A stretch of DNA of 64,000 bases from contig NZ_JOEV01000009.1 of assembly GCF_000721105.1 (NCBI RefSeq), positions 202,524 to 266,523 on the forward strand, read 5' to 3'. A program made the position numbers and the translations under genes. The stretch comes from Streptomyces cellulosae. GTDB lineage: Bacteria > Actinomycetota > Actinomycetes > Streptomycetales > Streptomycetaceae. Below the pieces are notes generated by a model. The model made no database searches. It was given only the letters and a program-made list of their open reading frames with translations, and was not told the DNA's origin. Below are positions 1 to 10,157 of this stretch, in pieces. Numbering within the stretch: position 1 is the first letter of the stretch; every line of letters begins with the position of its first letter.

Positions 1-494
1 CCGAACGCGGACATGCGCTGGGCGACGAGCGCGCCGATGCGGCCCAGACCCACGACACCGAGGGTCTTCTCTGCGAGCTCCACGCCCGTGTACTTGCTCC
101 GCTTCCACTCGCCGTTCTTGAGGGCGGCGTTGGCCTGCGGGATGTTGCGGGCGGTGGCGAGGAGGAGACCGCAGGCCAGCTCGGCGGCGGTCACGATGTT
201 GGAGGTGGGGGCGTTGACGACCATCACGCCGGCCTTGGTGGCGGCGGAGACGTCGACGTTGTCCAGGCCGACGCCGGCTCGTGCGACGACCTTCAGTTTG
301 TTCGCGGCGGCCACGGCCTCCGCGTCGACCTTGGTGGCCGAACGGATCAGGATCGCGTCGACGTCGGCGATGGCCGGAAGCAGTTCGGCGCGGTCGGCGC
401 CGTTGCAGTGCCGGATCTCGAAGTCGGGGCCAAGCGCGTCCACAGTCGCGGGCGACAGCTCTTCAGCGATGAGTACGACGGGTTTCGAGCTCAC
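1..494 (-). CDS. serA: D-3-phosphoglycerate dehydrogenase, N-terminal part (cut by window edge)
   Basis: This is the first 164 residues of the NAD-dependent enzyme that oxidises 3-phosphoglycerate, the entry step of serine synthesis. The visible part begins MSSKPVVLIAEELSPATVDA, carries the substrate-domain stretch with RAGVGLDNVDV, and reaches the Rossmann glycine motif GLGRIGA near residue 150. The GTG start at 494 is preceded at good spacing by GAGG. The gene continues off the left edge, so the regulatory C-terminal domain cannot be judged. It lies 214 bp downstream of ilvC on the same strand, behind a strong hairpin, so it probably has its own promoter. Confidence 0.93.
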   Translation of the reverse strand, partial: MSSKPVVLIAEELSPATVDALGPDFEIRHCNGADRAELLPAIADVDAILIRSATKVDAEAVAAANKLKVVARAGVGLDNVDVSAATKAGVMVVNAPTSNIVTAAELACGLLLATARNIPQANAALKNGEWKRSKYTGVELAEKTLGVVGLGRIGALVAQRMSAF

Positions 495-670
495 GTGAGT
501 CCTCACATGTCCAATGCGGACGGCCGTCCCGACGGCCGCATGCGGTGGAGGGGTGCTAGCCGCGTGGAAGACGCACGACGCTGTGGGCCTGACGCGTATG
601 TTGTACGGCAGTGTAGTGGCGCGGCGGGGGTCGTCTTACGCCTTGGCGGAAGGATCACCCGGACGGGAGA

Positions 671-702
671 GGTCCGGCCGCGGCGGGCGCCGCAGCCGGA
701 CC
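671..702 (-). terminator. Hairpin after ilvC
   Basis: Seven-base outer arms GGTCCGG and CCGGACC enclose a second stem GCGGC/GCCGC. It sits just past the ilvC stop, between ilvC and serA. There is no T-run, as is usual for Streptomyces terminators, so the role is inferred from structure and place. Confidence 0.6.
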
Positions 703-708
703 ACCTCG

Positions 709-1839
<1,131 letters not shown>

Positions 1840-2367
1840 TTATGCCGACCGGTCCAGGGCGCGCAGCGACCGGTCCGTGATCGAACGGGCACCGCGTCCG
1901 ATCGCGATCGTGCCGGACTGCACCAGTTCCTTGATGCCGTACGGCTCGAGCATCTTGAGCATCGCCTCCAGCTTGTCGCTGGAGCCGGTGGCCTCGATGG
2001 TGACGGCCTCCGGAGAGACGTCGACCGTCTTGGCGCGGAACAGCTGGACGATCTCGACGATCTGGGAGCGCGTCTCGTTGTCGGCGCGCACCTTCACCAG
2101 AACGAGTTCGCGCTGGACGGCCGATCCGGGCTCCAGCTCGACGATCTTGAGCACGTTGACGAGCTTGTTGAGCTGCTTCGTCACCTGCTCCAGCGGCAGT
2201 TCGTCGACGACACTCACCACGATGGTGATGCGGGAGATGTCGGGGTGCTCGGTGACACCGACGGCGAGCGAGTCGATGTTGAAGCCGCGGCGGGAGAACA
2301 GGGCGGCGATCCGGGCCAGGATGCCGGGCGTGTTCTCCACCAGGACCGAGAGCGTGTGCTTGGACAT
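1840..2367 (-). CDS. ilvN: Acetolactate synthase, small regulatory subunit
   Basis: This 175-residue subunit stimulates the IlvB catalytic subunit and confers valine feedback inhibition. An ACT domain fills residues 4-75, starting HTLSVLVENTPGILARIA and including the GFNIDSL stretch typical of IlvN/IlvH; the rest matches the C-terminal half of the long form. The ATG at 2367 is 21 bp from the ilvB stop, so the two are almost certainly co-transcribed and made together. Length and order are normal for actinomycetes. Confidence 0.96.
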   Translation of the reverse strand: MSKHTLSVLVENTPGILARIAALFSRRGFNIDSLAVGVTEHPDISRITIVVSVVDELPLEQVTKQLNKLVNVLKIVELEPGSAVQRELVLVKVRADNETRSQIVEIVQLFRAKTVDVSPEAVTIEATGSSDKLEAMLKMLEPYGIKELVQSGTIAIGRGARSITDRSLRALDRSA

Positions 2368-2388
2368 GTCTCTTTACGTCTCTCTCGC

Positions 2389-4236
2389 TCAGTCGTCTTC
2401 GTTGTCGCCGAAGTCGGGGCGGACGTCCCGGGCGGCCATGATCTCGTCGTTGGAGGTGCCGGCGGCGACCATCGGCCACACCATCGCGTCCTCGTGGACG
2501 ATGAAGTCGACGACGACCGGACGGTCGTTGATCGAGTTCGCCTCCTCGATGACCTTGTCGAGGTCGTCCACCGATTCGCAGCGGATCGCGTAACAGCCCA
2601 TGGCCTCCGACAGCTTCACGAAGTCGGGGACGCGGGTGCCGGCGCTCGGCTGCTTGCCGTCCGCCTCCGGGCCGGAGTGCAGCACGGTGTTGGAGTAGCG
2701 CTGGTTGTAGAAGAGGGTCTGCCACTGGCGGACCATCCCGAGGGCGCCGTTGTTGATGATGGCGACCTTGATCGGGATGTTGTTCAGGGCGCAGGTGGTG
2801 AGCTCCTGATTGGTCATCTGGAAGCAGCCGTCGCCGTCGATCGCCCAGACCGTCCGGCCCGGGACGCCGGCCTTGGCGCCCATCGCGGCCGGGACGGCGT
2901 ACCCCATGGTTCCGGCGCCGCCGGAGTTCAGCCAGGTCGCCGGCTTCTCGTACTGGATGTAGTGCGCGGCCCACATCTGGTGCTGGCCGACGCCCGCGGT
3001 GAAGATCGTGCCATCGGGCGCGAGTTGGCCGATGCGCTCGATGACCTGCTGCGGGGAGAGCGAGCCGTCGGCCGGCTGGTCATAGCCGAGCGGGTAGGTC
3101 TCACGCCAGCGGTTGAGGTCCTTCCACCAGGCGGTGTAGTCGCCCTGGCCACCCTCGCTGTGCTCCTTCTGCACGGCCTGGATCAGGTCGGCGATGACCT
3201 CGCGGGCGTCACCGACGATCGGCACGTCGGCGGCGCGGTTCTTGCCGATCTCCGCCGGGTCGATGTCCGCGTGGACGATCTTGGCGAACGGGGCGAAGCT
3301 GTCCAGCTTGCCGGTGACGCGGTCGTCGAAGCGGGCTCCGAGGGCGACGATCAGGTCGGCCTTCTGGAGTCCCGTGACGGCGGCCACGGAACCGTGCATA
3401 CCGGGCATGCCCAGGTGCTGCGGGTGGCCGTCGGGGAACGCGCCGAGTGCCATCAGGGTGGTGGTGACGGGCGCGCCGGTCAGCTCGGCCAGCACCTTCA
3501 GCTCGGCGGTCGCGCCGGCCTTGAGGACACCGCCGCCGACGTACAGGACGGGCCGCTTGGCGGCGGTGATCAGCTTGGCGGCCTCACGGATCTGCTTGGC
3601 GTGCGGCTTGGTGACGGGCCGGTAGCCGGGCAGGTCCATGGTCGGCGGCCAGCTGAAGGTGGTCTTCGCCTGGAGGATGTCCTTGGGGATGTCGACCAGG
3701 ACCGGTCCCGGGCGGCCGGTGGAGGCGATGTGGAACGCCTGCGCGATGGCGCGCGGGATGTCCTCGGCCTTGGTGACGAGGAAGCTGTGCTTGGTGATCG
3801 GCATGGTGATGCCGACGATGTCCGCCTCCTGGAAGGCGTCCGTGCCGATCGCCTTGGAGGCCACCTGTCCGGTGATCGCCACGAGCGGCACCGAGTCCAT
3901 GTGGGCGTCCGCGATCGGTGTCACCAGGTTGGTCGCGCCGGGGCCGGAGGTCGCCATGCAGACGCCGACCTTGCCGGTGGCCTGCGCGTAACCGGTGGCC
4001 GCGTGGCCGGCTCCCTGCTCGTGCCGGACCAGGACGTGGCGCACCTTGGTGGAGTCCATCAGCGGGTCGTAGGCCGGAAGGATCGTACCGCCGGGAATGC
4101 CGAATACCGTGTCGGCCCCGACCTCCTCGAGAGAGCGGATGAGGGACTGCGCGCCCGTGACGTGCTCGGGGGCGGACTGTCCTCCGGATCGGGGCCGCGG
4201 CTGCGGGTGATGGGCCCCGGTGGCCTGCTCGGTCAT
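2389..4236 (-). CDS. ilvB: Acetolactate synthase, large catalytic subunit
   Basis: A thiamine-diphosphate enzyme that condenses pyruvate with pyruvate or 2-oxobutyrate in branched-chain amino-acid synthesis. The 615-residue product has the N-terminal TPP domain with FGIPGG and the catalytic Glu in [10 protein letters not shown] (about residue 73), a central FAD-type domain, and the C-terminal GDGCFQM...NN motif that binds the cofactor's diphosphate and Mg. A Pro-rich tail of about 25 residues precedes the core, as in other Streptomyces IlvB. Two ATGs are possible; I prefer 4236 because GAGAAGAG lies at better spacing than for 4242. Expression should be set by the leader peptide and attenuator at 4381-4510. 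Confidence 0.96.
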   Translation of the reverse strand: MTEQATGAHHPQPRPRSGGQSAPEHVTGAQSLIRSLEEVGADTVFGIPGGTILPAYDPLMDSTKVRHVLVRHEQGAGHAATGYAQATGKVGVCMATSGPGATNLVTPIADAHMDSVPLVAITGQVASKAIGTDAFQEADIVGITMPITKHSFLVTKAEDIPRAIAQAFHIASTGRPGPVLVDIPKDILQAKTTFSWPPTMDLPGYRPVTKPHAKQIREAAKLITAAKRPVLYVGGGVLKAGATAELKVLAELTGAPVTTTLMALGAFPDGHPQHLGMPGMHGSVAAVTGLQKADLIVALGARFDDRVTGKLDSFAPFAKIVHADIDPAEIGKNRAADVPIVGDAREVIADLIQAVQKEHSEGGQGDYTAWWKDLNRWRETYPLGYDQPADGSLSPQQVIERIGQLAPDGTIFTAGVGQHQMWAAHYIQYEKPATWLNSGGAGTMGYAVPAAMGAKAGVPGRTVWAIDGDGCFQMTNQELTTCALNNIPIKVAIINNGALGMVRQWQTLFYNQRYSNTVLHSGPEADGKQPSAGTRVPDFVKLSEAMGCYAIRCESVDDLDKVIEEANSINDRPVVVDFIVHEDAMVWPMVAAGTSNDEIMAARDVRPDFGDNEDD

Positions 4237-4380
4237 CGGCATTCTCTTCTCGATGCTGAGGGTTTTGTGCTGAGGGTTGGTGCTGAGGCTTTGTGCTGGT
4301 GTTTGTACTGCGGTTGTGTGCTGGGCGTTACGCGAAGTTTGTACGGTGTTCGGCTACTGCACGAACGGTTCCTGTGCAAC

Positions 4381-4414
4381 AAAAAACCCCTCGTGCCATA
4401 AGGCAAGCGAGGGG
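4381..4414 (-). terminator. ilvB attenuator terminator
   Basis: Read on the minus strand, CCCCTCG and CGAGGGG pair around a second short stem TGCC/GGCA and are followed at once by six T. This is a textbook intrinsic terminator, unusual for its T-run in this GC-rich genome. It lies between the leader peptide stop (4469) and ilvB (4236), exactly where a transcription attenuator should be. Confidence 0.9.
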
Positions 4415-4468
4415 AGCGCGCCGGGTGGGGTCGCTGGGAGTTCCGGGTCCGTCCGGACGTCACCAGCG

Positions 4469-4510
4469 TCAGCCGACGCGCTTTCCAAGTACGAGAATTC
4501 GGGTGCGCAT
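4469..4510 (-). CDS. ilvB leader peptide (13 residues)
   Basis: The short reading frame encodes MRTRILVLGKRVG followed by TGA. Four consecutive codons specify Ile, Leu, Val and Leu, the end products of the pathway. GGGGGGAGGG lies upstream as a strong ribosome site. Ribosome stalling at these codons when charged tRNA is scarce would be expected to prevent formation of the terminator at 4381-4414. A possible -10 (CATAAT, positions 4568-4573) lies about 60 bp upstream, inside the region just before the end of the cdgC gene. The peptide is too short for normal gene finders. Confidence 0.88.
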   Translation of the reverse strand: MRTRILVLGKRVG

Positions 4511-4543
4511 GGCACTGACCCTCCCCCCGGCATGCACTCACTG

Positions 4544-7500
4544 TCAAGCGGGTGGGACGGGAGTCTCATTATGTGAGCGCAGCGCCGTACCGCCGCTGAG
4601 CACCGCGGTCACACCTCCCGTATACACCCCGGCGCCGCCGCCCGCGAACGCGGGTTCGACCGGCCCGTGCGGCACCGGATAGCGGCCGCTGCCCAGCGCC
4701 CGGCGCAGCCGGTACTCGTCCAGCGGACCGGAGAACGCCATGCCCTGCCCGTGCGTGCAGCCCATGGCGCGCAGCGCCATGACCTGCTCCGGCAGATCCA
4801 CGCCGTCCGCCACCGACTGCAGCCCGAGATCGCCCGCGATGCGCAGCAGCCCACTGGTGATCTTGTGCAGCCGCGCGGACTCGACGACGCCCTCGACCAG
4901 ACCACGGTCGAGTTTCAGTACGTCGACGGGGAGCCGCCGCAGGGCGGTGATGGCCGCGTAGCCACTCCCGAAGCCGTCCAGGGCGATCCGCACGCCGAGC
5001 CTGCGCAACGCGCTCAGCCGGCGCTCCAGCTCGTCCAGGGAGACCCGGGGGTCGATGTCGGACAGCTCGATCACCAGGGAGCCCGAGGGCAGCCCGTGCC
5101 GGGTGAGCAGGGCCTCTATCGAGCCGAGCGGCATCGAGCGGTCCAGCAGCCGACGGGCGCCCAGGCGGACCGCCACCGGCACGTTCAGCCCGGTCCCCGT
5201 CCGCTCGGCCGCCTGCTCGACGGCCTCCTCCAGCATCCAGCGCCCCAGCTCGGCGGTCTTGTCACTGTCCTCGGCCACCCGCAGGAACTCGGCGGGAGTG
5301 AACAGCACCCCCTGCGAGGAGCGCCAGCGCGCCTGCGCGGACACCGACGCGATCCGGCCGTCCTGCAGACCCACCACCGGCTGGTGCAGCAGCGTGAACT
5401 CCCCGTCGTGCAGTGCGGCCCGCAGTCGCGTGGCCAGCTCCGCCTTCCGTACGACGTCCTGCTGCATCTGTGGGGCGTACAGCTCGACCCGGCCCTTGCC
5501 GGCCGCCTTGGCGCGGTACATGGCGAGGTCGGCGTTGCGCAGCAACTCGCCCGCACCGAGGCCCTGTTCGGCGAAGGCCACACCGATGGAGGCGTTGACC
5601 CGGACATCGTTGCCGTCGATGAGATAGGGCTGCGAGAGGGTGGTCCTGAGGCGCTCGGCGAGCTCCAGTATGTGGCGTTCACGGGCGGTCCGGTCCTGGG
5701 ATCCGTCGCCGATGATCAGGGCCGCGAATTCGTCGCCGCCTAGACGGGAGGCGGTGTCGCCGTGGCGAACCGCGTCCTGCAGTCTGCGGGCGGCCTGGAC
5801 GAGCAGCTCGTCCCCGGCCTGGTGCCCGATCGTGTCGTTGACGGCCTTGAAGCCGTCGAGGTCGATGAAGAGGACGGCTGTGCCGTGCAGGGCGGCACCC
5901 CGGTCGGTGGAACGGCGGCCGGACAGGGCCTGCTGGACGCGCCGGGTGAACAGGGCGCGGTTGGGCAGGTCGGTCAGCGGGTCGTGCTCGGCGTTGTGCT
6001 GGAGCTGCGCCTGCAGACGCACCCTCTCGGTGACGTCCCGGCTGTTGAAGATGAGGCCGCCTTGGTGGCGGTTGACGGTGGACTCGACGTTGAGCCAGCC
6101 GCCGTCGCCGGACCGGAAGCGGCACTCGATGCGGGTGGTGGGTTCGTCGAGAGGGCTGGCGGCGAGGAAGCGGCGCACCTCGTGCACCACGCAGCCCAGG
6201 TCCTCCGGATGGATGAGTGCGGCCAGTTCCGTGCCGACGAGGTCCTCCGCGGGGCGGCCGTACACCCCGGCGGCGGCCGGGGAGACGTACCGGAGGATGC
6301 CGTTCGGCGCGGCGATCATGATGACGTCGCTGGAACCCTGCACCAGGGAGCGGAAGTGATTCTCCTTCTGCGCCAGTTCCTGGGCGAGGATGATGTTGTC
6401 GAGCAGCATGATGCCCTGGCGCATCACGAGGGCGAGCACCACGGTGCCGCCGGTGATGAGCACCACGCGGTCGACGCTGCGGCCATTGAGGACGTTGTAG
6501 AGGATCCCCAGGGTGCAGACGGCGGCGGCGAGATAGGGCGTGAGCGCGGCCAGGGAGCCGGCGATGGGCCGCGCGGCCGGGTACCGGCTGTGATCATCTG
6601 ACTGCGCGGGCGGATGGTGGTGCGGACCGGTGCGCTGTCCCGGCAGGTGCTCGCGCACCAGGCGCGCGCGCCCCGGCGGATGCGGCCGGTCGGCGTCGCC
6701 CGCGGACCGCGGGGCGGCCCAGGGGGCGTACGCGAGCAGCAGCGAACCGGCGAACCAGCCCGCGTCGAGCAACTGGCCCGAGCGATAGGCGTCGTGCAGC
6801 AGCGGCGAGGTGAACAGGGCGTCGCACATCACGGTCAGGGCGAGTGCGCCGATGGCGGTGTTGACCGCCGTACGGTTCACCGACGAGCGCCTGAAGTGCA
6901 GGGCGAGCACCATGCTGAGCAGGACGATGTCCAGCAGCGGGTACGCGAGCGACAGCGCGGCGTGCGCCACGCTCGAGCCCTCGGACTTCGCCGCCTGCGC
7001 GAGGGCGAGGCTCCAGGACAGCGTGAGCAGGGAGCCGCCGATCAGCCAGGCGTCCAGGCCGAGACAGACCCAGCCCGCCTTCGTCTCCGGGCGCTTGGCG
7101 AGCACCAGCAGGCCCACGATCGCGGGCGGCGCGAAGCACAGGAAGAACAGGTCGGCGTAGCTGGGGCTGGGGACGGCGGTACCCAGGACGACCTCGTACC
7201 ACCCCCAGACCAGGTTGCCCAGGGCCGCCATCGTCGAGGAGAGGGCGAACAGCAGCCAGGCGGGTCGAAAGCGGATCCGGGGGTCGCGGGCGTAGAGGAA
7301 GCAGGACACGGCCCCGGCGCCCGCCGCGGCGCTCAGCCCGAAATCGCCCATGATCAACGCGACTTCGCGCGAGCCCCAGCCGACCGCGGAACCGACGGCG
7401 TATCCCGCGCACACCAGGGCCAGGACGAGTTGGCGGACCAGGCTCGGTCCGCTGTCGGCGGCCGGGGGGCGGGCCGGTGCCGGCCCGCCCCCCGGCGCGG

Positions 7501-7555
7501 GCTGGACCCGCACCACCGCGTCGAGAGTGGTCGTGGAAGGCGGGGGCGAGTTCAC
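4544..7555 (-). CDS. cdgC: Membrane-bound PAS-GGDEF-EAL protein, probable diguanylate cyclase CdgC
   Basis: Predicted to make the second messenger c-di-GMP at the membrane. About residues 35-330 hold some eight to ten hydrophobic segments, 400-505 a PAS domain ending RDVTERV, 515-690 a GGDEF domain and 700-960 an EAL domain. The catalytic LGGDEFAAL is intact, and RHGD five residues before it fits the product-inhibition I-site. The EAL domain is degenerate: the signature reads SAQARW instead of E-A-L-x-R-W, and DDFGTG is DGFGSG, so phosphodiesterase activity is unlikely. The GTG at 7555 has GGGAGG just upstream; in-frame starts reach 7921 but the added stretch is Arg/Pro/Ser-rich and looks non-coding. 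The symbol rests on domain layout and on its place beside ilvB. Confidence 0.85.
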   Translation of the reverse strand: MNSPPPSTTTLDAVVRVQPAPGGGPAPARPPAADSGPSLVRQLVLALVCAGYAVGSAVGWGSREVALIMGDFGLSAAAGAGAVSCFLYARDPRIRFRPAWLLFALSSTMAALGNLVWGWYEVVLGTAVPSPSYADLFFLCFAPPAIVGLLVLAKRPETKAGWVCLGLDAWLIGGSLLTLSWSLALAQAAKSEGSSVAHAALSLAYPLLDIVLLSMVLALHFRRSSVNRTAVNTAIGALALTVMCDALFTSPLLHDAYRSGQLLDAGWFAGSLLLAYAPWAAPRSAGDADRPHPPGRARLVREHLPGQRTGPHHHPPAQSDDHSRYPAARPIAGSLAALTPYLAAAVCTLGILYNVLNGRSVDRVVLITGGTVVLALVMRQGIMLLDNIILAQELAQKENHFRSLVQGSSDVIMIAAPNGILRYVSPAAAGVYGRPAEDLVGTELAALIHPEDLGCVVHEVRRFLAASPLDEPTTRIECRFRSGDGGWLNVESTVNRHQGGLIFNSRDVTERVRLQAQLQHNAEHDPLTDLPNRALFTRRVQQALSGRRSTDRGAALHGTAVLFIDLDGFKAVNDTIGHQAGDELLVQAARRLQDAVRHGDTASRLGGDEFAALIIGDGSQDRTARERHILELAERLRTTLSQPYLIDGNDVRVNASIGVAFAEQGLGAGELLRNADLAMYRAKAAGKGRVELYAPQMQQDVVRKAELATRLRAALHDGEFTLLHQPVVGLQDGRIASVSAQARWRSSQGVLFTPAEFLRVAEDSDKTAELGRWMLEEAVEQAAERTGTGLNVPVAVRLGARRLLDRSMPLGSIEALLTRHGLPSGSLVIELSDIDPRVSLDELERRLSALRRLGVRIALDGFGSGYAAITALRRLPVDVLKLDRGLVEGVVESARLHKITSGLLRIAGDLGLQSVADGVDLPEQVMALRAMGCTHGQGMAFSGPLDEYRLRRALGSGRYPVPHGPVEPAFAGGGAGVYTGGVTAVLSGGTALRSHNETPVPPA

Positions 7556-8019
7556 CGGGCCCTCCCGGTCCTGGCCGCTCCGAGGTCCCTCGGGTCCCGG
7601 CGTGGCGGCTGCGCATGCCTTCTGCGGCTGCTGTGCCCGCGGTGATGGTGGCTGCGGTGGTGATGACCGCGGTGTCCGGCGCGACCGCCATGGTGACCGC
7701 GGCCGCGCGCGGCCGTGTGCCAGGGTCGCCGGCGGCGGCTCCGCCGCGTCGGATCGTTCGTCCATAGGCCGTGCATCGCCCGTCGCCCCCCTCACAGTCT
7801 GAAATCCATCCCCGGCGCCGAACGGTGCGCGGCGCAGCCCCTGTCGGGACGATACACCAGTCTCGTCACTCAGGGACATAGTTCCTCTACGCTCCGTGAC
7901 GACCAGCGGCAACGCGAGCACGGACCGCGTCCGGGAGGTTGCGGAGGGTACCGGAAACGGATTGCGCCCCGGTTGCGTCCGTCGCGCGGATCGCGCGCGT
8001 GCGGCTCAACCCGCGGGGG
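7556..8019. other. Region upstream of cdgC without a clear gene
   Basis: I see no convincing gene in these 464 bases. Part of it could encode an N-terminal extension of the cdgC product. It contains a BldD-box-like site (7865-7878) and GC-rich inverted repeats around 7971-8011 (GGTTG and CAACC arms) just past the end of the dehydrogenase gene, a possible terminator. Confidence 0.5.
7865..7878 (-). promoter_or_regulatory. BldD-box-like site upstream of cdgC
   Basis: The minus strand reads TGTCCCTGAGTGAC. It matches the published BldD consensus TNACNC(A/T)GNGTNAN at every fixed position but one (T for A at position 3). BldD represses several c-di-GMP genes in Streptomyces. The site is about 310 bp upstream of the chosen cdgC start, which implies either a long leader or a start further upstream. 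Confidence 0.5.
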
Positions 8020-8973
8020 TCAGACGCCGGTTGTGCCTGTCGTAAGGATCACGTTGCGCAGCGGCTCCCGGTTCACGAAACGGTTCAACTGGTCCACCAG
8101 GAGCCGCTTGGCGCGCGGCAGGAACGCGGACGTGGGGCCGCCGACGTGCGGGCTGATGAGCACGCCGGGCGCCTGCCACAGGGGGTGACCCGGCGGCAGC
8201 GGCTCGGGGTCGGTGACGTCGAGGGCGGCGGTCAGGCGGCCGCTCTCCAGCTCCGCGAGCAGCGCCTTGGTGTCGACGATCGGGCCGCGGGCCACGTTCA
8301 CCAGCAGCGCGCCGTCCTTCATACGAGCGAGGAAGTCGGCGTTCACCAGGTGGCGGGTGGTCTCGGTGAGCGGTGTGACGAGGACGACGACGTCCGCGTC
8401 CGGCAGCAGGGCGTGCAGGTCGGTGAGTGGGTGCACCGGTCCGCGCGCCGTGGTGCGCGCGGAGCGCGCGACGCGCGCCACCCGCGCTACCTCGAAGGGG
8501 ACGAGCCGGTCCTCGATCGCGGATCCGATCGATCCGTAGCCCACGATGAGCACGTTCCGGTCGGCCAGCGCGGGCCGGAACCCACCGCGCCACTCCCCGC
8601 GGTCCTGCGCGCGGACGAAGTCCGGAACGCCCCGCAGCGAGGCGAGGATCAGCGTGAGCGCCAGCTCGGCCGTGCTCGCCTCGTGCACCCCTCGCGCATT
8701 GCACAGCCGCACACCGGGGGGCAGATCCTTCAGGCCCGGCTCGACGGCGTCGGTGCCCGCGGACAACGTCTGCACGACCTGCACGGAGCTCAGCTTCGGA
8801 AGGGGGCGCAGCACGACGTCGACGGGCCGCATGTAGGGGACGACGTAGTAGGCGCAGTCGGCCGGGTCGGCGGGAAAGTCCTCCTCGCCGTTCCAGAAGC
8901 GGTAGTTGAGGCCCTCGGGGAGCCCGTCGATCTCCTCCGGCGGAACGGGGAGCCACACATCAGCAGCAGTCAT
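8020..8973 (-). CDS. D-2-hydroxyacid dehydrogenase family protein
   Basis: A 317-residue NAD(P)-dependent oxidoreductase of the same superfamily as SerA but without the regulatory domain. The cofactor motif VGYGSIGS is near residue 143. The catalytic set is visible in order: Arg in NVARGPIVD, Glu in the DPEPLPPGHPLW loop, and His in SPHVGGPTS. The substrate cannot be told from sequence; glyoxylate, hydroxypyruvate or other short 2-oxo acids are all possible. It starts 76 bp from, and divergent to, the aldo/keto reductase gene, so the two may share a control region. Confidence 0.85.
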   Translation of the reverse strand: MTAADVWLPVPPEEIDGLPEGLNYRFWNGEEDFPADPADCAYYVVPYMRPVDVVLRPLPKLSSVQVVQTLSAGTDAVEPGLKDLPPGVRLCNARGVHEASTAELALTLILASLRGVPDFVRAQDRGEWRGGFRPALADRNVLIVGYGSIGSAIEDRLVPFEVARVARVARSARTTARGPVHPLTDLHALLPDADVVVLVTPLTETTRHLVNADFLARMKDGALLVNVARGPIVDTKALLAELESGRLTAALDVTDPEPLPPGHPLWQAPGVLISPHVGGPTSAFLPRAKRLLVDQLNRFVNREPLRNVILTTGTTGV

Positions 8974-9049
8974 GGTCTGGAGGCTATGTCAGGGACGCGG
9001 CAGCGCAGAGGTTAGGTTGGGGGACCGGGACAGGGAGGGTAACGAGCAG

Positions 9050-10048
9050 GTGGAGCGCAGGACGATCGGCGCGGCGGCGCTCGCGGTGGGAGCCGTCGGA
9101 CTCGGATGCATGCCGATGAGCTGGGCGTACAGCGGTTCGCGGCAGCGTGGCGAGGAGTCGCTCAGGGCCGTGCACCGGGCGCTGGACCTGGGCTCGACGC
9201 TCCTGGACACCGCCGACATGTACGGCCCGTTCACCAACGAGCTGCTGATCGGACGGGCGCTGAAGAAGCGGCGCCAGGATGCCTTCGTCTCGACCAAGGT
9301 CGGCCTGTTGGTGGGCGAGCAGCACATCGTCGCCAACGGCCGCCCCGGCTATGTGAAACGGGCCTGCGACGCCTCCCTGCGGCGGCTGCAGACCGACGTC
9401 ATCGACCTCTACCAGCTGCACCGGGCGGACCCGGAGGTTCCGGTCGAGGAGACCTGGGGGGCGATGGCGGAGCTCGTACAGGCCGGAAAAGTACGGTCCT
9501 TGGGGCTGTGCGCGGTGGGAGCGCGGGGCGGCCGCCGGTCCGGGGGCGGGCTGCACGACGCGACGATCCGGCAGCTGCGCCGGGTGCAGCAGGTCTTCCC
9601 GGTGAGCGCGGTGGAGGCGGAGCTGTCGGTGTGGTCGCCGGAGGCCACGGAGACACTGCTGCCCTGGTGCGAGAGCCGCGGCATCGGTTTCCTCGCCGCG
9701 ATGCCCCTCGGCAACGGCTTCCTGACCGGCACGCTCACCCCCGGCGAGGGCTTCGAGCGGGACGACGTCCGCGCCCGCCACCCCCGCTTCACCGCGGAGA
9801 TGATGGCCGCGAACCAGCCGATCGTGGCCGGCCTGCGCCGGATCGCCGGGCGCCACGGCGAGGACGTCACACCGGCCCAGGTGGCCCTGGCGTGGATCCT
9901 GGCCCAAGGGCGCCACGTCGTCCCGGTCCCCGGCACCAAACGGGAGCGCTGGGTGGCGGAGAACGCCCGGTCGGCGACCCTGCGACTGACCACGCGGGAC
10001 CTCGCGGAGGTGGCGGGACTGCCGCGGGCGCGGGGCTCCTGGGAGTGA
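9050..10048 (+). CDS. Aldo/keto reductase
   Basis: A 332-residue NADPH-dependent reductase with the TIM-barrel AKR pattern. The family catalytic Asp and Tyr are in LLDTADMYGPFTNE and the Lys is in VSTKVGL; the cofactor end shows VPVPGTKRERWVAENARSA. The GTG at 9050 follows GGAGGG and begins VERRTIGAAAL; reading from 8906 adds unrelated residues. The sequence resembles actinomycete reductases of the yakc/tas type. Natural substrate unknown. Confidence 0.88.
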   Translation: MERRTIGAAALAVGAVGLGCMPMSWAYSGSRQRGEESLRAVHRALDLGSTLLDTADMYGPFTNELLIGRALKKRRQDAFVSTKVGLLVGEQHIVANGRPGYVKRACDASLRRLQTDVIDLYQLHRADPEVPVEETWGAMAELVQAGKVRSLGLCAVGARGGRRSGGGLHDATIRQLRRVQQVFPVSAVEAELSVWSPEATETLLPWCESRGIGFLAAMPLGNGFLTGTLTPGEGFERDDVRARHPRFTAEMMAANQPIVAGLRRIAGRHGEDVTPAQVALAWILAQGRHVVPVPGTKRERWVAENARSATLRLTTRDLAEVAGLPRARGSWE

Positions 10049-10157
10049 CGGGCGGCGCGGGCGCACATCTGGTTGCGGTGATCGGGAACCTGTGAGGTGC
10101 GAGCGGTGTATGAACAGTAGAACCTGCCGCGAGACCACCGTCGAAGGGACCAAGATC

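Noticed and set aside
7477..7767. Plus-strand frame with a hydrophobic Ala/Val stretch upstream of cdgC
   Set aside because: It has no ribosome site, overlaps the cdgC start region, and its composition can be explained by GC bias.
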